Source of the DNA: Herminiimonas sp.
GTDB lineage: Bacteria > Pseudomonadota > Gammaproteobacteria > Burkholderiales > Burkholderiaceae_D
Assembly: GCA_014377845.1 (NCBI GenBank)
Contig: JACMOV010000224.1
Coordinates: 1 to 64,000, forward strand
Direction of reading: 5' to 3'
Length of the DNA: 64,000 nucleotides
Shown: positions 39,775 to 51,037 of the stretch, one piece after another
Layout of the letters: each line of letters starts with the position of its first letter
Numbering within the stretch: the first letter of the stretch is position 1
The notes under the pieces: generated by a model
The model's database searches: none
Seen by the model: only the letters and a program-made list of their open reading frames with translations
What the model was told of the DNA's origin: nothing
Position numbers and translations under genes: made by a program

Positions 39775-41040
39775 TTGTCATATCTCATCGACCGGCGTTT
39801 GCAGGGCAAGAACAAATCTGCGATCAACCGCGAGCGCTTCCTTCAGCGCCACAAGGGTCAGATCAAGGAGGCGGTCACGCGCGCCATCAAGGGACGTTCC
39901 ATCACCGATATCGACAGCGGCGAGAAAGTCTCCATCCCGGTCAAGGACACCAATGAGCCGAGTTTCGGACATACCCAGGGCGGTGTCTGGGAAAAAGTCT
40001 TGCCCGGAAATTCCGAGTACCTGAAAGGCGATCGCGTCGCGCGTCCCAAGGGCGGTGCCGGCGGCGGCCGCGGCAAGGCGGGCAACAGCGAACAGGGGGG
40101 CGAAGACGATTTCGCATTCGAGCTGACGCGCGAAGAATTCATGAATTACTTCTTCGAGGATCTCGAACTGCCCAACATGGTCAAGACGCAGCTGGCCTCG
40201 ACCACCGAACACAAGAACCAGCGCGCCGGCTACAACATGTCGGGCACCAATTCCAACATCCACGTCTTGCGTTCGCTGCGCGGCGCCCTGGGCCGGCGCA
40301 TCGCCGTCGGTGGCGGCTCGCGCCGGCGTCTCACCGAAGCCGAAACCGAGCTCGCCGGCCTGTTGCTGGTGACGGATGAAGGCGATCCGAGGGTGGTCAA
40401 GCTGAAGGCGGAAATCCACTTGCTGCGCACGCGCCTCCTGGCGATTCCCTTCATCGATCCGTTCGACCTGCGCTACAGCAATCGCATCAAGGTACCGAAG
40501 CCGTCCAGCCAGGCGGTCATGTTCTGCATCCTCGACGTATCGGGATCGATGGACGAGAGCAAGAAAGAAACCGCCATGCGCTTCTTCATCCTGCTGTACC
40601 TGTTCCTGACCCGCGCCTATGACAAGATCGAGGTGGTCTTCATCCGGCACCACACCTCGGCCTCCGAAGTCGACGAGCATGAATTCTTTCATTCCCGCGA
40701 GTCGGGCGGCACCGTCGTGTCGTCGGCGTTGCACCTGCTGATGAAAATCATGCACGAGCGCTATCCGAGCAGTGAGTGGAACAGCTATGTCGCGCAGGCC
40801 TCCGACGGCGACAACTGGGACAATGACTCGGTGCTGTGCCGCCAGCTGATGATCAACAGCGTCATGCATGCGGTGCAGTACTACGCCTATGTCGAGATCA
40901 CCGATGGCGAGCCGCAGAACCTGTGGCAGGAGTACACCCAGGTGCTCGATGAACATCCCAACTTCGCGATGCAGAAGATCGAGTCGCCGGCCGATATCTA
41001 CCCGGTGTTCCGTGAATTGTTCAAGAAGCAGCCGAAGTGA
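39775..41040 (+). CDS. yeaH: YeaH/YhbH-family protein with VWA-like domain
   Basis: 421 residues. It starts with TTG 39775 (MSYLIDRRLQGKNKSAINRERFL), supported by GGAGG nine bases upstream. A basic N-terminus and a Gly-rich linker (GGAGGGRGKAG) precede a C-terminal von Willebrand A-like domain with a MIDAS start FCILDVSGSMDESKKE. Homologues (sporulation protein YhbH in Bacillus) form a module with PrkA and SpoVR. Confidence 0.95.
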   Translation: MSYLIDRRLQGKNKSAINRERFLQRHKGQIKEAVTRAIKGRSITDIDSGEKVSIPVKDTNEPSFGHTQGGVWEKVLPGNSEYLKGDRVARPKGGAGGGRGKAGNSEQGGEDDFAFELTREEFMNYFFEDLELPNMVKTQLASTTEHKNQRAGYNMSGTNSNIHVLRSLRGALGRRIAVGGGSRRRLTEAETELAGLLLVTDEGDPRVVKLKAEIHLLRTRLLAIPFIDPFDLRYSNRIKVPKPSSQAVMFCILDVSGSMDESKKETAMRFFILLYLFLTRAYDKIEVVFIRHHTSASEVDEHEFFHSRESGGTVVSSALHLLMKIMHERYPSSEWNSYVAQASDGDNWDNDSVLCRQLMINSVMHAVQYYAYVEITDGEPQNLWQEYTQVLDEHPNFAMQKIESPADIYPVFRELFKKQPK

Positions 41041-41165
41041 GGGCGCGGCACGGATACGGTAACGGACGTAGTAGCGGCACGGCAATGGCACGGACAATGA
41101 CATGGCGCTGATCGCAGCGCACGCAGGAGCCGACAAGACGGCCGCTGAACCATGAGGCAACCGGT

Positions 41166-42722
41166 ATGACCACTTTTCTACAAAGCGCACTGCCATTGTC
41201 CGACAACATGCCGGCCCGTCTGCCGGAACAGTCGGAGTGGACCTTCGACCTGATCGAGCAGGCGCATGCGGAGATTCGCCGGGTGGCGGAGCAGTTCGGT
41301 CTCGACACCTACCCGAACCAGCTCGAGATCATCAGTGCCGAGCAGATGATGGACGCCTACGCATCGGTCGGCATGCCGGTGTCGTACAACCACTGGTCGT
41401 TCGGCAAGCATTTTCTGTCCACCGAAAAAAGCTACAAGCGCGGACAGATGGGACTGGCGTATGAAATCGTCATCAATTCCAATCCCTGCATTGCCTACCT
41501 GATGGAAGAAAACAGCCTGACCATGCAGGCGCTGGTGATCGCACACGCGGCGTATGGCCACAATTCCTTCTTCAAGGGGAACTACCTGTTCCGCACCTGG
41601 ACCGATGCCGACGCGATCATCGACTACATGGTGTTCGCAAAAAACTACATCGCCGACTGCGAGCGCCGCCATGGCGTCGAAGCGGTTGAACTGCTGCTCG
41701 ATTCCTGTCATGCGCTGCAGAGTTACGGCGTGGACCGCTACAAGCGCCCGGCCCGCTTGTCCCTGACAGAAGAAACCGCGCGCCAGAAGGAGCGCGAAGA
41801 ATACCTGCAGTCGCAGGTCAACGATCTGTGGCGTACCGTGCCGCGCCGCGACGCCGCCGTCGCCCTGACGCAAAGCGAACGTTTTCCGGCCGAGCCGCAG
41901 GAAAACCTGCTGTATTTCATCGAAAAATCTGCGCCGCTGCTGGCGCCGTGGCAGCGCGAGATCGTGCGCATTTCGCGCAAGATTTCACAGTACTTCTATC
42001 CGCAACGCCAGACCCAGGTCATGAACGAAGGCTGGGCCACCTTCTGGCATTACACGATCCTGAACCAGCTTTACGACGAGGGCGTGGTCGGCGACGGCTT
42101 CATGATGGAATTCTTGCAGAGCCATACCAACGTGGTGTATCAGCCGCCGGTGACGAGCAACCATTTCAGCGGCATCAATCCGTATGCGCTCGGCTTTGCG
42201 ATGATGCGCGACATTCGCCGCATCTGCGAAGAACCGACCGACGAAGACCGGGCCTGGTTTCCGGACATCGCAGGCAGCGACTGGCGCAAGACGCTCGACT
42301 TCGCCATGCGCAACTTCAAGGACGAGAGTTTCATCGCCCAGTACCTGTCGCCGAAACTGATTCGCGACTTCCACTTCTTTTCGGTGCTGGACGACGACAA
42401 GGCGGACAAGCTGACGATTTCGGCGATCCACGACGAAAGCGGCTACCGCTATATCCGCGCGCAACTGGCCGAGCAATACAACCTCGGTAGCCGCGAACCG
42501 AACATCCAGGTCTGGTCGGTCAACACCCATAGCGATCGGGCGTTGACGTTGCGGCATAGCCAGTTCCAGCGGCGGCCCCTGAGCCAGCACACCGACGAGA
42601 TGCTGAAGCATATCGTGCGGCTGTGGGGTTTCGACGTGCACTTGGAGACGGTCAGTCCGACCGGGTCGGTGCTGGCCACGCTGCACGGCAAGTCGGACCT
42701 GCGCTCGCGTTCGCATTTCTGA
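41166..42722 (+). CDS. ycgB: SpoVR/YcgB-family protein
   Basis: 518 residues, full length for the SpoVR family (E. coli YcgB is 510). Characteristic stretches: MPVSYNHWSFGKHFLSTEKSYKRGQMGLAYE in part, HAAYGHNSFFKGNYLF, VMNEGWATFWHYTILN. A metal-binding or hydrolase-like role has been proposed from the HxxxH- and EGWA-type residues, but is unproven. Last gene of the prkA operon. Confidence 0.95.
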   Translation: MTTFLQSALPLSDNMPARLPEQSEWTFDLIEQAHAEIRRVAEQFGLDTYPNQLEIISAEQMMDAYASVGMPVSYNHWSFGKHFLSTEKSYKRGQMGLAYEIVINSNPCIAYLMEENSLTMQALVIAHAAYGHNSFFKGNYLFRTWTDADAIIDYMVFAKNYIADCERRHGVEAVELLLDSCHALQSYGVDRYKRPARLSLTEETARQKEREEYLQSQVNDLWRTVPRRDAAVALTQSERFPAEPQENLLYFIEKSAPLLAPWQREIVRISRKISQYFYPQRQTQVMNEGWATFWHYTILNQLYDEGVVGDGFMMEFLQSHTNVVYQPPVTSNHFSGINPYALGFAMMRDIRRICEEPTDEDRAWFPDIAGSDWRKTLDFAMRNFKDESFIAQYLSPKLIRDFHFFSVLDDDKADKLTISAIHDESGYRYIRAQLAEQYNLGSREPNIQVWSVNTHSDRALTLRHSQFQRRPLSQHTDEMLKHIVRLWGFDVHLETVSPTGSVLATLHGKSDLRSRSHF

Positions 42723-42914
42723 TCGGGCCGACGCATTGGGGGCGGCTCCCTTTAGCCAGCGCCGGCATGGTGTGTCCGCCTGTCGCAGGGTCGCTCGCTG
42801 CATCACGCAGGAACATCCTGATGCCGATGCTTTGCCGGATCTTGATATCGAGTCGAGTAAAATGCGGCCTTGCCGCGTCGTTCCGGCGTTTTATCCTGAT
42901 CCGGATTTTCCAGC

Positions 42915-44516
42915 ATGTTGCGATTGACTGACGTTCAACTGCCGCTCGACCATGTCGAGGCGGACCTGCCGGCTGCGATTCTGGCCCGCCTCGGCATCGA
43001 GGCCGCCGACCTGCACGGCTTCACGATTTTCCGTCGCAGCTACGACGCCCGCAAGAAAACCGCGATCGTGCTGATCTACTCGCTCGATGTCGATGTGGCG
43101 AATGAACCTGCCGTACTCAAGCGTCTGCACGGCAACCGCAGCGTGGGCATCACGCCTGACACCGGCTACCACTTCGTGGCGCAGGCGCCGGCCGGCATGA
43201 CCCGGCGCCCGATCGTCATCGGCACCGGCCCGTGCGGTATTTTCGCCGGCCTGATCCTGGCGCAGATGGGATTTCGTCCGATCATCCTCGAACGTGGCAA
43301 GTCGGTGCGCGAGCGCACCAAGGACACCTTCGGCCTGTGGCGCAAGCGCGAACTCCATCCGGAATCGAACGTACAGTATGGCGAAGGCGGGGCCGGTACT
43401 TTTTCGGATGGCAAGCTGTGGAGCCAGATCAAGGACCCGAAACACTATGGCCGCAAGGTCCTGATGGAGTTCGTCAAGGCGAATGCGCCGGAAGAGATCC
43501 TCTACGTCAGCAAGCCCCACATCGGCACCTTCCGGCTGGTGCAGATGGTGGAAAAGATGCGCGCCTCGATCGAGGAACTGGGCGGCGAGTTCCGCTTCCA
43601 GAGCAAGGTCGAGGATCTCGATATCGATCACGGCCGGATTCGCGGCGTGGTGCTGGCCGGTGGCGAGCATCTGGCAAGCGACCACGTGGTGCTGGCGGTC
43701 GGCCATAGCGCGCGCGATACCTTCCAGATGCTGCACGATCGCGGCGTTTTCCTTGAAGCCAAGCCGTTTTCACTGGGTTTCCGGATCGAGCATCCGCAGT
43801 CGCTGATCGACAATGCCCGCTTCGGACCGAACGCCGGCAATCCGATCCTCGGCGCGGCCGATTACAAACTGGTGCATCACGCCAGCAACGGCCGCTCGGT
43901 CTACAGTTTCTGCATGTGCCCCGGCGGCACGGTAGTGGCCGCGACCTCCGAACCCGGCCGGGTGGTCACCAACGGCATGAGCCAGTATTCGCGCAACGAG
44001 CGCAATGCCAACAGCGGCATCGTGGTCGGCATCACGCCGGCGGACTATCCGGGTCACCCGTTGGCGGGGATCGATTTCCAACGGCAGTGGGAGTCGCGCG
44101 CCTACGTGCTCGGCGGCGGCAATTACAACGCACCGGGCCAGCTGGTGGGCGACTTCCTCGCCGCCCGGCCATCAACCACGCTGGGTGCGGTGACGCCGTC
44201 CTATACGCCGGGCGTCACCCTGGGCGACCTTGCGACCGCCCTGCCGGACTACGCCATTACGGCAATCCGCGAAGCGCTACCGGCCTTCGACAAGCAGATC
44301 AGGGGCTTTGCGATGCAGGACGCGGTACTGACCGGTGTCGAGACGCGCACCTCGGCGCCGATCCGCATCACCCGCAACGAGGGTTGCCAGAGCCTGAACA
44401 CCCGCGGCCTGTTCCCGGCCGGCGAAGGCGCCGGTTATGCCGGCGGCATCCTGTCGGCGGCGGTCGATGGCATCAAGGTGGCGGAGGCGGTGGCGCTGAG
44501 CATGCTCGCGACCTGA
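42915..44516 (+). CDS. Uncharacterised FAD-dependent dehydrogenase (COG2509 type)
   Basis: 533 residues. N-terminal about 90 residues form a small alpha/beta domain (LGIEAADLHGFTIFRRSYDARKK), then an FAD/NAD(P)-binding fold with PIVIGTGPCGIFAGLILAQMG, EGGAGTFSDGKL, and a C-terminal dinucleotide motif GLFPAGEGAGYAGGI. COG2509 flavoproteins are widespread, and their substrate is unknown. An isolated rightward gene between spoVR and the tandem 13-bp repeat. Confidence 0.88.
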   Translation: MLRLTDVQLPLDHVEADLPAAILARLGIEAADLHGFTIFRRSYDARKKTAIVLIYSLDVDVANEPAVLKRLHGNRSVGITPDTGYHFVAQAPAGMTRRPIVIGTGPCGIFAGLILAQMGFRPIILERGKSVRERTKDTFGLWRKRELHPESNVQYGEGGAGTFSDGKLWSQIKDPKHYGRKVLMEFVKANAPEEILYVSKPHIGTFRLVQMVEKMRASIEELGGEFRFQSKVEDLDIDHGRIRGVVLAGGEHLASDHVVLAVGHSARDTFQMLHDRGVFLEAKPFSLGFRIEHPQSLIDNARFGPNAGNPILGAADYKLVHHASNGRSVYSFCMCPGGTVVAATSEPGRVVTNGMSQYSRNERNANSGIVVGITPADYPGHPLAGIDFQRQWESRAYVLGGGNYNAPGQLVGDFLAARPSTTLGAVTPSYTPGVTLGDLATALPDYAITAIREALPAFDKQIRGFAMQDAVLTGVETRTSAPIRITRNEGCQSLNTRGLFPAGEGAGYAGGILSAAVDGIKVAEAVALSMLAT

Positions 44517-44542
44517 GCGAAATTCGAGAATCAGTAACGCGT

Positions 44543-44607
44543 CAGATTCGGCCCACAGATTCGGCTCACAGATTCCGCTCACAGATTCCGCTCACAGATT
44601 CCGCTCA
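44543..44607. repeat. Five tandem copies of a 13-bp repeat
   Basis: Units start at 44543, 44556, 44569, 44582 and 44595. The last three are identical (CAGATTCCGCTCA); the first two differ by one to three bases. The array lies between convergent genes and its last unit overlaps the corA stop codon. Confidence 0.95.
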
Positions 44608-45570
44608 CAACCAGCCTGATTTCCTGAACCGGTAATACAGGTAGCTGCAGACGCACACCATGATGCCGATCGCAGCCGGATAGCCGTACTCCCATTGCAG
44701 CTCAGGCATCGACTTGAAGTTCATGCCCCAGATACCGGCGAACGCGGTTGCCACCGCGAAGATGGCGGCCCATGCGGCGAGGCGCTTGTTCACTTCGCTT
44801 TCGTCGATCGCCACCATCGACAGGTTGACCTGGATCGCGGTGCTGATGGTGTCGCGGATCGTATCGATCGAGGTGTTGATGCGGTACAGGTGATCGTAGA
44901 CGTCGCGGAAGTATTCCTGGGTATTGGTGCACAGTGATGGCACGCGGCCGCCGAACAGCTTGCCGGTGGCTTCCATCAGCGGCGCCACGGCATGCTTGAG
45001 GATCAGGACCTTGCGCTTCAACTGGTAGAGGCGCTGAATGTTGGCGCGCTCCGACCCCTTGTTGAAGATCTGTTCCTCGATCGTTTCGAGCTCGTGTTCC
45101 AGCGCATCGGCGACCGGAAAATACCGGTCCACCACTGCATCCATCAGGGCGTACAGCACGAACGCCGGTCCCTGGCGCAACAGGTCTGGCTCGCGCTCGC
45201 AGCGGGCCCGCACGCCGAGAAATCCCTGCTGGCTGCGGTTACGCGCCGACAGCACGTAGTTTTCACCGACGAATACATCGAGCTCGCCGACGTTGAGTTC
45301 GCCATCGACCAGCTCGACCGTATGTACCACGGCGAACAGCGAATCGCCGTACTCTTCGATCTTCGGCCGCTGGTGGCCGCTGGAGGCATCTTCGACCGCC
45401 AGTTCATGCAGGCCGAATTCCTCGCTCATCTGTAGCAGTTCGGCAGGCTCGGCTTCCTTCAGCGCCACCCAGACGAAGCAGTCCGGCCGCTTGAGGTATT
45501 CGCTGATGTCCTCGACCGCGACATCGGCGAGCTTGGTGCCATTTTCGTACGCAACGCAATTGATCAGCAT
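44605..45570 (-). CDS. corA: CorA-family magnesium/cobalt transporter
   Basis: 321 residues. A long cytoplasmic alpha/beta domain and stalk helix are followed by two C-terminal membrane helices, with the CorA selectivity motif GMN at the end of the first (FAGIWGMNFKSMPEL). Forms a pentameric Mg2+ channel in the inner membrane. The stop codon lies in the last 13-bp tandem repeat. Confidence 0.95.
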   Translation of the reverse strand: MLINCVAYENGTKLADVAVEDISEYLKRPDCFVWVALKEAEPAELLQMSEEFGLHELAVEDASSGHQRPKIEEYGDSLFAVVHTVELVDGELNVGELDVFVGENYVLSARNRSQQGFLGVRARCEREPDLLRQGPAFVLYALMDAVVDRYFPVADALEHELETIEEQIFNKGSERANIQRLYQLKRKVLILKHAVAPLMEATGKLFGGRVPSLCTNTQEYFRDVYDHLYRINTSIDTIRDTISTAIQVNLSMVAIDESEVNKRLAAWAAIFAVATAFAGIWGMNFKSMPELQWEYGYPAAIGIMVCVCSYLYYRFRKSGWL

Positions 45571-45738
45571 GCGCTGGTCCTCCGTATCGGGTTGAATCGA
45601 GATCCGGGATCAGGATCTGCCGGCGTGGCGGCGGTCAGAGTGTACACGCCCGCTGCACGCGTGGCGACATCCTGCGCGTGCCGCACATGCGGCGTGAACC
45701 CACGGCTGATTCGCGCGTGGCCGATGCTGTCCGGAGCG

Positions 45739-47043
45739 CTACAGCAGGGCGCCCATGTGCGACGTCACCACTTCCCAGAGCTTTTCATTCCACGGGCGCG
45801 CGTTCCACATCGCGTAGGTGATGCGGCGCGACCTGGCAATGTCCTGCTCGAAGATCACCGTCTGGCGGCGCGCGAACTCGGCATTGTAGACATTGACGTT
45901 GGCCTCGTCGTTCAGGCGCATCGAACGGTCGTCGAAATTGGTCGAGCCGACCGATGTCAGCAGGCCATCGACGATCATGACCTTGCAGTGATACATGGTC
46001 GGTTGGTATTCATACATCTCGGCGCCGGCTTTCAGCAGTTCGCCCCACATGCCGCGTGACGAACTGCGTACCGTGTCCGCATCGGTATGTGCGCCCGGCA
46101 TGATGATCTTGAGTTTGACGCCACGTTTCAACGCATTGAGCAGGGTGTCGCGGGTGCGCTGGTCCGGCACGAAGTAGGCGCTGGAAATCGAGATCGACTG
46201 GCGTGCCGCGGTGAACGCCATTTCGTACATCAGATGCATGCTTTCGGTACCGCCTGAAGGGGAACTGGAAAACGTCTGCGCGCCGAGATCGCCGACGGCT
46301 GCCAGCGGTGGGAAATAAATCGGACCGTGCAGCACACGCCCGGTGGTCTTGATCCAGTTATCCATGAACACGGCCTGCATCTGCGCCACGACCGGGCCCT
46401 CGATGCGGAAATGGGAATCGCGCCAGTGATCCGGGTCCTGCGCATTACCGGTCCATAGCGCGGCGATGCCAACCCCGCCGGTATAGCCGATCTTGCCGTC
46501 GACGACCATCAGCTTGCGGTGGGTACGGTTGTTGATGCGACCAAGCGTGTACCAGCGCAGCGGGTGGTATTTCTCGAACTCCACACCCGCCTTGACCATC
46601 TTGTCGATGGCCTTCGCGTCCATCTTGCTGCTGCCGACCCAGTCGACCAGCACATGCACCTTGACGCCGGCGCGGGCCCGCTCGGCCAGTGCGTCCGCAA
46701 AATCGTCGCCGATCTTTTCGGACCAGTAGATGTAGGTTTCGAGGTTGACGCTCTGTTTGGCTTCGTGGATCGACTTGAGCATCGCCGGGAAGATCTCGTC
46801 GCCATTGAGCAGCGCCTCGACCTTGTTGCCGCCGATGATCGCCGGGCCGAGCAGCACGCTCATGGAGCGCTCGAACTGTGTGTCCGCCACCGAGTACAGG
46901 CGGGGAATGTCCTCCATGACCCGCTTCTCGCCGCTCGAGAAATTGGCAACCAGCAGGACCGCAAAGAGCGTCATGCCGACACTCGCGAGGATGACGACGA
47001 TCTTGCCTGTGATGGTTTCAGGCGTCTTGAGTTTGAGTGGCAT
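45739..47043 (-). CDS. Phospholipase D-superfamily cardiolipin synthase
   Basis: 434 residues. N-terminal membrane segment (IVVILASVGMTLFAVLLVA) and two complete HKD catalytic motifs: HRKLMVVDGKIGYTGG and YHCKVMIVDGLLTSVGSTNFDD. This matches ClsB/ClsC-like cardiolipin synthases that join phosphatidylglycerol with another phospholipid. The single N-terminal anchor, where ClsA has two, agrees with the ClsB-like branch. Confidence 0.88.
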   Translation of the reverse strand: MPLKLKTPETITGKIVVILASVGMTLFAVLLVANFSSGEKRVMEDIPRLYSVADTQFERSMSVLLGPAIIGGNKVEALLNGDEIFPAMLKSIHEAKQSVNLETYIYWSEKIGDDFADALAERARAGVKVHVLVDWVGSSKMDAKAIDKMVKAGVEFEKYHPLRWYTLGRINNRTHRKLMVVDGKIGYTGGVGIAALWTGNAQDPDHWRDSHFRIEGPVVAQMQAVFMDNWIKTTGRVLHGPIYFPPLAAVGDLGAQTFSSSPSGGTESMHLMYEMAFTAARQSISISSAYFVPDQRTRDTLLNALKRGVKLKIIMPGAHTDADTVRSSSRGMWGELLKAGAEMYEYQPTMYHCKVMIVDGLLTSVGSTNFDDRSMRLNDEANVNVYNAEFARRQTVIFEQDIARSRRITYAMWNARPWNEKLWEVVTSHMGALL

Positions 47044-47182
47044 GGTAGGGCTCGGCTGCGGGTAAAGGAAGACCTGTCGCCGTTGCTCTACGGCGATGGT
47101 TCTGCGCCGAGAGCCTACCAGAATTGCAACATTTACAAGGCGCTAACCGCACCGAAATGCGGGCAAGCGCGCATAGGCACAA

Positions 47183-50100
47183 TTAGCCGATGTTTGGCGC
47201 CAGCCAGCGTTCGACCTCGTCCTTCGAAACCCCGCGCCGGCGCGTCATGTCCGTGACCTGATCGTCGCCGATCTTGCCGACGCTGAAGTACTTCGAATCC
47301 GGATGGGCGAAGTAGAAACCGCACACCGAGGCGCCCGGAAACATCGCGAAGGATTCGGTGAGCTGCATGCCGATCTCCTCGCACTGCAGCAGCTTGAACA
47401 TGTCGGCCTTGACCGTATGTTCCGGGCAAGCCGGATAGCCGGGCGCGGGCCGGATGCCGCGATAGGTTTCGGCGATCAGGGCCGCCCTGTCGAGCGACTC
47501 GTCGGGCGCAAATCCCCACAGGTCGGTGCGAACCCGTTCGTGCAGTTGTTCTGCAAAGGCTTCGGCCAGGCGGTCGGCGAGCGACTTGAGCATGATCGAC
47601 GAATAGTCGTCATGCGCATCCTCGAAGCGCTTTTCATGCTTCTCGATACCGATGCCCGCAGTGACCGCGAACAGGCCGATGTAGTCGGCCACGCCCGACG
47701 ATTTCGGCGCGATGAAATCGGCCAGGCACTGGTTCGGCCGCGCCACGCCGTCGATTACCGGCTTGACGCCCTGTTGCCGCACGCCGTAGTAGGTGAAGGC
47801 GACGTCGGTGCGAGTGTCGTCGGTGTAGATCTCGATGTCGTCGTCGTTGACGCTGTTGGCCGGCATCATGGCGATCACGCCGTTGGCCGACAGCCAGCGG
47901 CCGTCGATGACTTTCTTGAGCAGCGCCTGCCCTTCTTCGAACACCTTGCTGGCCGATTCGCCCACCACCGGATCAGTCAGGATGGCCGGAAACGGACCGG
48001 CGAGGTCCCAGGTCTGGAAGAACGGGCCCCAGTCAACGTATTGCGCCAGCAGGCCGAGATCGACATTCTTGAACACCCGGCGGCCAATGAACTTGGGCTT
48101 TTGCGGTGCATCCGCGCCGTCGAAGCGCACCACCATCCGGTTGAGGCGGGCCTGCGCCAGGCTCAGCAGCGGCGTCGCCTTCTTGTTCGCATGCTGGATG
48201 CGGATGCGTTCGTAGTCGACCGCGATCTCTTCGATGTAGGCGTCGCGCTGCTCGGGCGTGAGCAGCGACTGCGCCACCGAGACCGAGCGCGAGGCGTCGG
48301 CAACGTACACCACCGGACCATCGTAGTTCTGCGCGATTTTCACCGCCGTATGCGCACGCGAGGTGGTCGCGCCGCCGATCAGCAGCGGCGTCTTCAGGCC
48401 GCGGAAATACGGATCGCGCTGCATCTCCTTGGCCACATACGCCATCTCTTCGAGCGACGGCGTGATCAGTCCCGACAGGCCGATGATGTCGGCGTTCTCG
48501 GCCTTGGCACGGGCCAGGATTTCGGCGCACGGCACCATCACGCCCATGTTCACGACTTCGAAGTTATTGCACTGCAGGACCACCGAGACGATGTTCTTGC
48601 CAATGTCGTGGACGTCGCCCTTGACGGTGGCGATCACGATCTTGCCCTTCGGTTTGGCGGCGACGCCGGTGCGCCGCTCTTCCAGCAGTTTCTCGGCTTC
48701 GATGTACGGAATCAGATGGGCCACCGCCTGCTTCATGACGCGCGCCGACTTGACCACCTGCGGCAGGAACATCTTGCCCTGCCCGAACAGGTCGCCGACG
48801 ATGTTCATGCCATCCATCAGCGGGCCCTCGATCACATGGATCGGCCGGCCGCCGTTGACCAGCAGTTCCTGGCGCGCTTCCTCGGTGTCCTCGACGATCC
48901 ATTGCGTGATGCCGTGTACCAGTGCATGCGCCAGCCGCTTCTGGACCGTGCCTTCGCGCCAGACCAGCGTCTCTTCTTCCTTCTTGCCGCCGGCCTTCAA
49001 GGTGCCGGCGAATTCGATCATGCGCTCGGTGGCATTCAGATTGTCGGGATTGTCGCCGGTCACAGGGCGGTTCAGGACCACGTCCTCGACGCGCTCGCGC
49101 AGTTCCGGCGACAGCTCGCTATAGACGCCCATCATGCCGGCATTGACGATGCCCATCGTCATGCCGGCCTGGATCGCGTGGTACAGGAAGACGGTATGAA
49201 TCGCTTCGCGCGCCGGGTCGTTGCCGCGGAAGCTGAAGCTGACGTTGGAGACGCCGCCGCTGATCTTGGCATGCGGCAGGTTCGCCCTGATCCAGCGGGT
49301 GGCGTTGATGAAATCGACCGCGTAGTTGTTGTGCTCGTCGATGCCGGTGGCAATCGCAAAGATGTTCGGATCGAAGATGATGTCTTCCGGCGGAAAACCG
49401 ACCTGCGACACCAGCAGCTTGTAGGCGCGTTCGCAGATCTCGATCTTGCGCTCGTAGGTATCGGCCTGGCCCTTCTCGTCGAAAGCCATCACGATCACCG
49501 CCGCGCCGTAGCGCCGGCACAGGGTGGCCTGGCGCAGGAACTCCGCCTCGCCTTCCTTCATCGAGATCGAGTTGACGATCGCCTTGCCCTGCACGCATTT
49601 CAGACCGGCTTCGATGACCGACCATTTCGACGAATCGATCATGATCGGCACCCGTGCGATGTCGGGCTCGGAGGCGATCAGGTTCAGGAAGCGGGTCATG
49701 GCGGCGACCGAATCGAGCATCGCTTCGTCCATGTTGATGTCGATGATCTGCGCGCCGTTTTCCACCTGCTGGCGGGCGACCGTCAGCGCTTCGTCGTACT
49801 GCTCGTTCAGGATCAGGCGGGCGAAGGCTTTGGAGCCGGTGACATTGGTGCGCTCGCCGACGTTGACGAACAGCGACGCGTCGTCGATCGTGAAAGGCTC
49901 CAGGCCGGACAGACGCATCGCCGGCGCCACCTCGGGCAGCTTGCGCGGCGCGATCTTCGCCACGACCTCGGCGATCGCGCGGATGTGGGCCGGCGTGGTG
50001 CCGCAGCAGCCGCCGGCGATGTTGACGAAGCCGCTCTCGGCAAAATCCTGCAGCAGCGACGAGGTCACGTCCGGGGTTTCGTCGAAGCCGGTATCGCTCA

Positions 50101-50977
50101 TCGGATTGGGCAGGCCGGCATTCGGATAGATGCTGACGAAGGTGTCGGCGATCTTCGACAGTTCCTCCGCATAGGGGCGCATCAGCGCTGCACCGAGCGC
50201 GCAATTCAGGCCGACGGTCAGCGGGCGCGCATGCCGGACCGAATTCCAGAACGCCGGTACGGTCTGCCCCGACAGGATGCGGCCGGAGGCATCGGTGACG
50301 GTGCCGGAGATCATGATCGGCAGGGTCTTGCCGGATTCCTCGAAAAACTGGTCGATCGCAAACAGCGCTGCCTTGCAATTGAGCGTGTCGAAAATCGTCT
50401 CCACCAGCAGCACGTCGGCACCGCCTTCGACCAGGCCGCGAGTTTGCTCCAGGTACGCCGCCACCAGCTGGTCGAAGGTGACATTGCGCGCAGCCGGATC
50501 GTTGACGTCGGGCGAAATCGACGCGGTCTTCGGTGTCGGCCCGAGTGCGCCGGCGACGAAGCGCGGCTTGTCCGGCGTCGAATACTTGTCGCAGGCAGCC
50601 CGTGCCAGGCGTGCGGCGGCGACGTTCATCTCATAGGCGAGCTCGCCCATCTGGTAATCATCCTGCGCCACCGAGGTCGCACCGAAGGTATTCGATTCGA
50701 TCAGGTCGGCGCCGGCGGCCAGGTACTGTTCGTGGATTTCGCTGATGATGTGCGGCTGCGTCAGGCACAGCAACTCGTTGTTGCCCTTGACGAAAACTTC
50801 CTTGCCGGGCGGCGCGAAATCGGCAAAGCGCGTACCGCGATAGTCTGCTTCCGACAGGTGGTATTGCTGAATCATCGTGCCCATCGCGCCATCGAGAACG
50901 AGGATGCGGCGCGCGAGCAGGTCACGCAGGATGGATTCGGTAGTCGACATGCTCGAAGGTACGGCGTCGCGTTTCAT
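47183..50977 (-). CDS. metH: Cobalamin-dependent methionine synthase
   Basis: 1264 residues, all four MetH modules in order. The homocysteine-binding barrel has its zinc cysteine pair in AGGCCGTTP. The methyltetrahydrofolate barrel shows [13 protein letters not shown] and [13 protein letters not shown]. The B12 domain has the cobalt-ligating His in DVHDIGKN. The C-terminal SAM-dependent reactivation domain contains FTYYGVRQQ and [12 protein letters not shown]. It transfers the methyl group of methyl-THF to homocysteine in the cytoplasm. The start ATG 50977 has TTGGAA upstream; ATG 50950 lacks one. It is preceded by a riboswitch-like leader and terminator. Confidence 0.97.
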   Translation of the reverse strand: MKRDAVPSSMSTTESILRDLLARRILVLDGAMGTMIQQYHLSEADYRGTRFADFAPPGKEVFVKGNNELLCLTQPHIISEIHEQYLAAGADLIESNTFGATSVAQDDYQMGELAYEMNVAAARLARAACDKYSTPDKPRFVAGALGPTPKTASISPDVNDPAARNVTFDQLVAAYLEQTRGLVEGGADVLLVETIFDTLNCKAALFAIDQFFEESGKTLPIMISGTVTDASGRILSGQTVPAFWNSVRHARPLTVGLNCALGAALMRPYAEELSKIADTFVSIYPNAGLPNPMSDTGFDETPDVTSSLLQDFAESGFVNIAGGCCGTTPAHIRAIAEVVAKIAPRKLPEVAPAMRLSGLEPFTIDDASLFVNVGERTNVTGSKAFARLILNEQYDEALTVARQQVENGAQIIDINMDEAMLDSVAAMTRFLNLIASEPDIARVPIMIDSSKWSVIEAGLKCVQGKAIVNSISMKEGEAEFLRQATLCRRYGAAVIVMAFDEKGQADTYERKIEICERAYKLLVSQVGFPPEDIIFDPNIFAIATGIDEHNNYAVDFINATRWIRANLPHAKISGGVSNVSFSFRGNDPAREAIHTVFLYHAIQAGMTMGIVNAGMMGVYSELSPELRERVEDVVLNRPVTGDNPDNLNATERMIEFAGTLKAGGKKEEETLVWREGTVQKRLAHALVHGITQWIVEDTEEARQELLVNGGRPIHVIEGPLMDGMNIVGDLFGQGKMFLPQVVKSARVMKQAVAHLIPYIEAEKLLEERRTGVAAKPKGKIVIATVKGDVHDIGKNIVSVVLQCNNFEVVNMGVMVPCAEILARAKAENADIIGLSGLITPSLEEMAYVAKEMQRDPYFRGLKTPLLIGGATTSRAHTAVKIAQNYDGPVVYVADASRSVSVAQSLLTPEQRDAYIEEIAVDYERIRIQHANKKATPLLSLAQARLNRMVVRFDGADAPQKPKFIGRRVFKNVDLGLLAQYVDWGPFFQTWDLAGPFPAILTDPVVGESASKVFEEGQALLKKVIDGRWLSANGVIAMMPANSVNDDDIEIYTDDTRTDVAFTYYGVRQQGVKPVIDGVARPNQCLADFIAPKSSGVADYIGLFAVTAGIGIEKHEKRFEDAHDDYSSIMLKSLADRLAEAFAEQLHERVRTDLWGFAPDESLDRAALIAETYRGIRPAPGYPACPEHTVKADMFKLLQCEEIGMQLTESFAMFPGASVCGFYFAHPDSKYFSVGKIGDDQVTDMTRRRGVSKDEVERWLAPNIG

Positions 50978-50986
50978 GAAAATTCC

Positions 50987-51024
50987 AAAAAAATAACCCG
51001 GAACTGCGTGAGCGGGGCCGGGTC
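50987..51024 (-). terminator. Intrinsic terminator in the metH leader
   Basis: On the minus strand ACCCGG pairs with CCGGGT (51018-51023 with 50996-51001), extended by a G-U pair, followed by TA and seven T residues. It ends 10 bases before the metH start codon. It can end def-fmt transcripts or act as the expression platform of the riboswitch just upstream. Confidence 0.8.
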
Positions 51025-51037
51025 ATTCCGCGAGCCG

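Noticed and set aside
44543..44607. CRISPR array
   Set aside because: Units are 13 bp with no spacers and no cas genes nearby.
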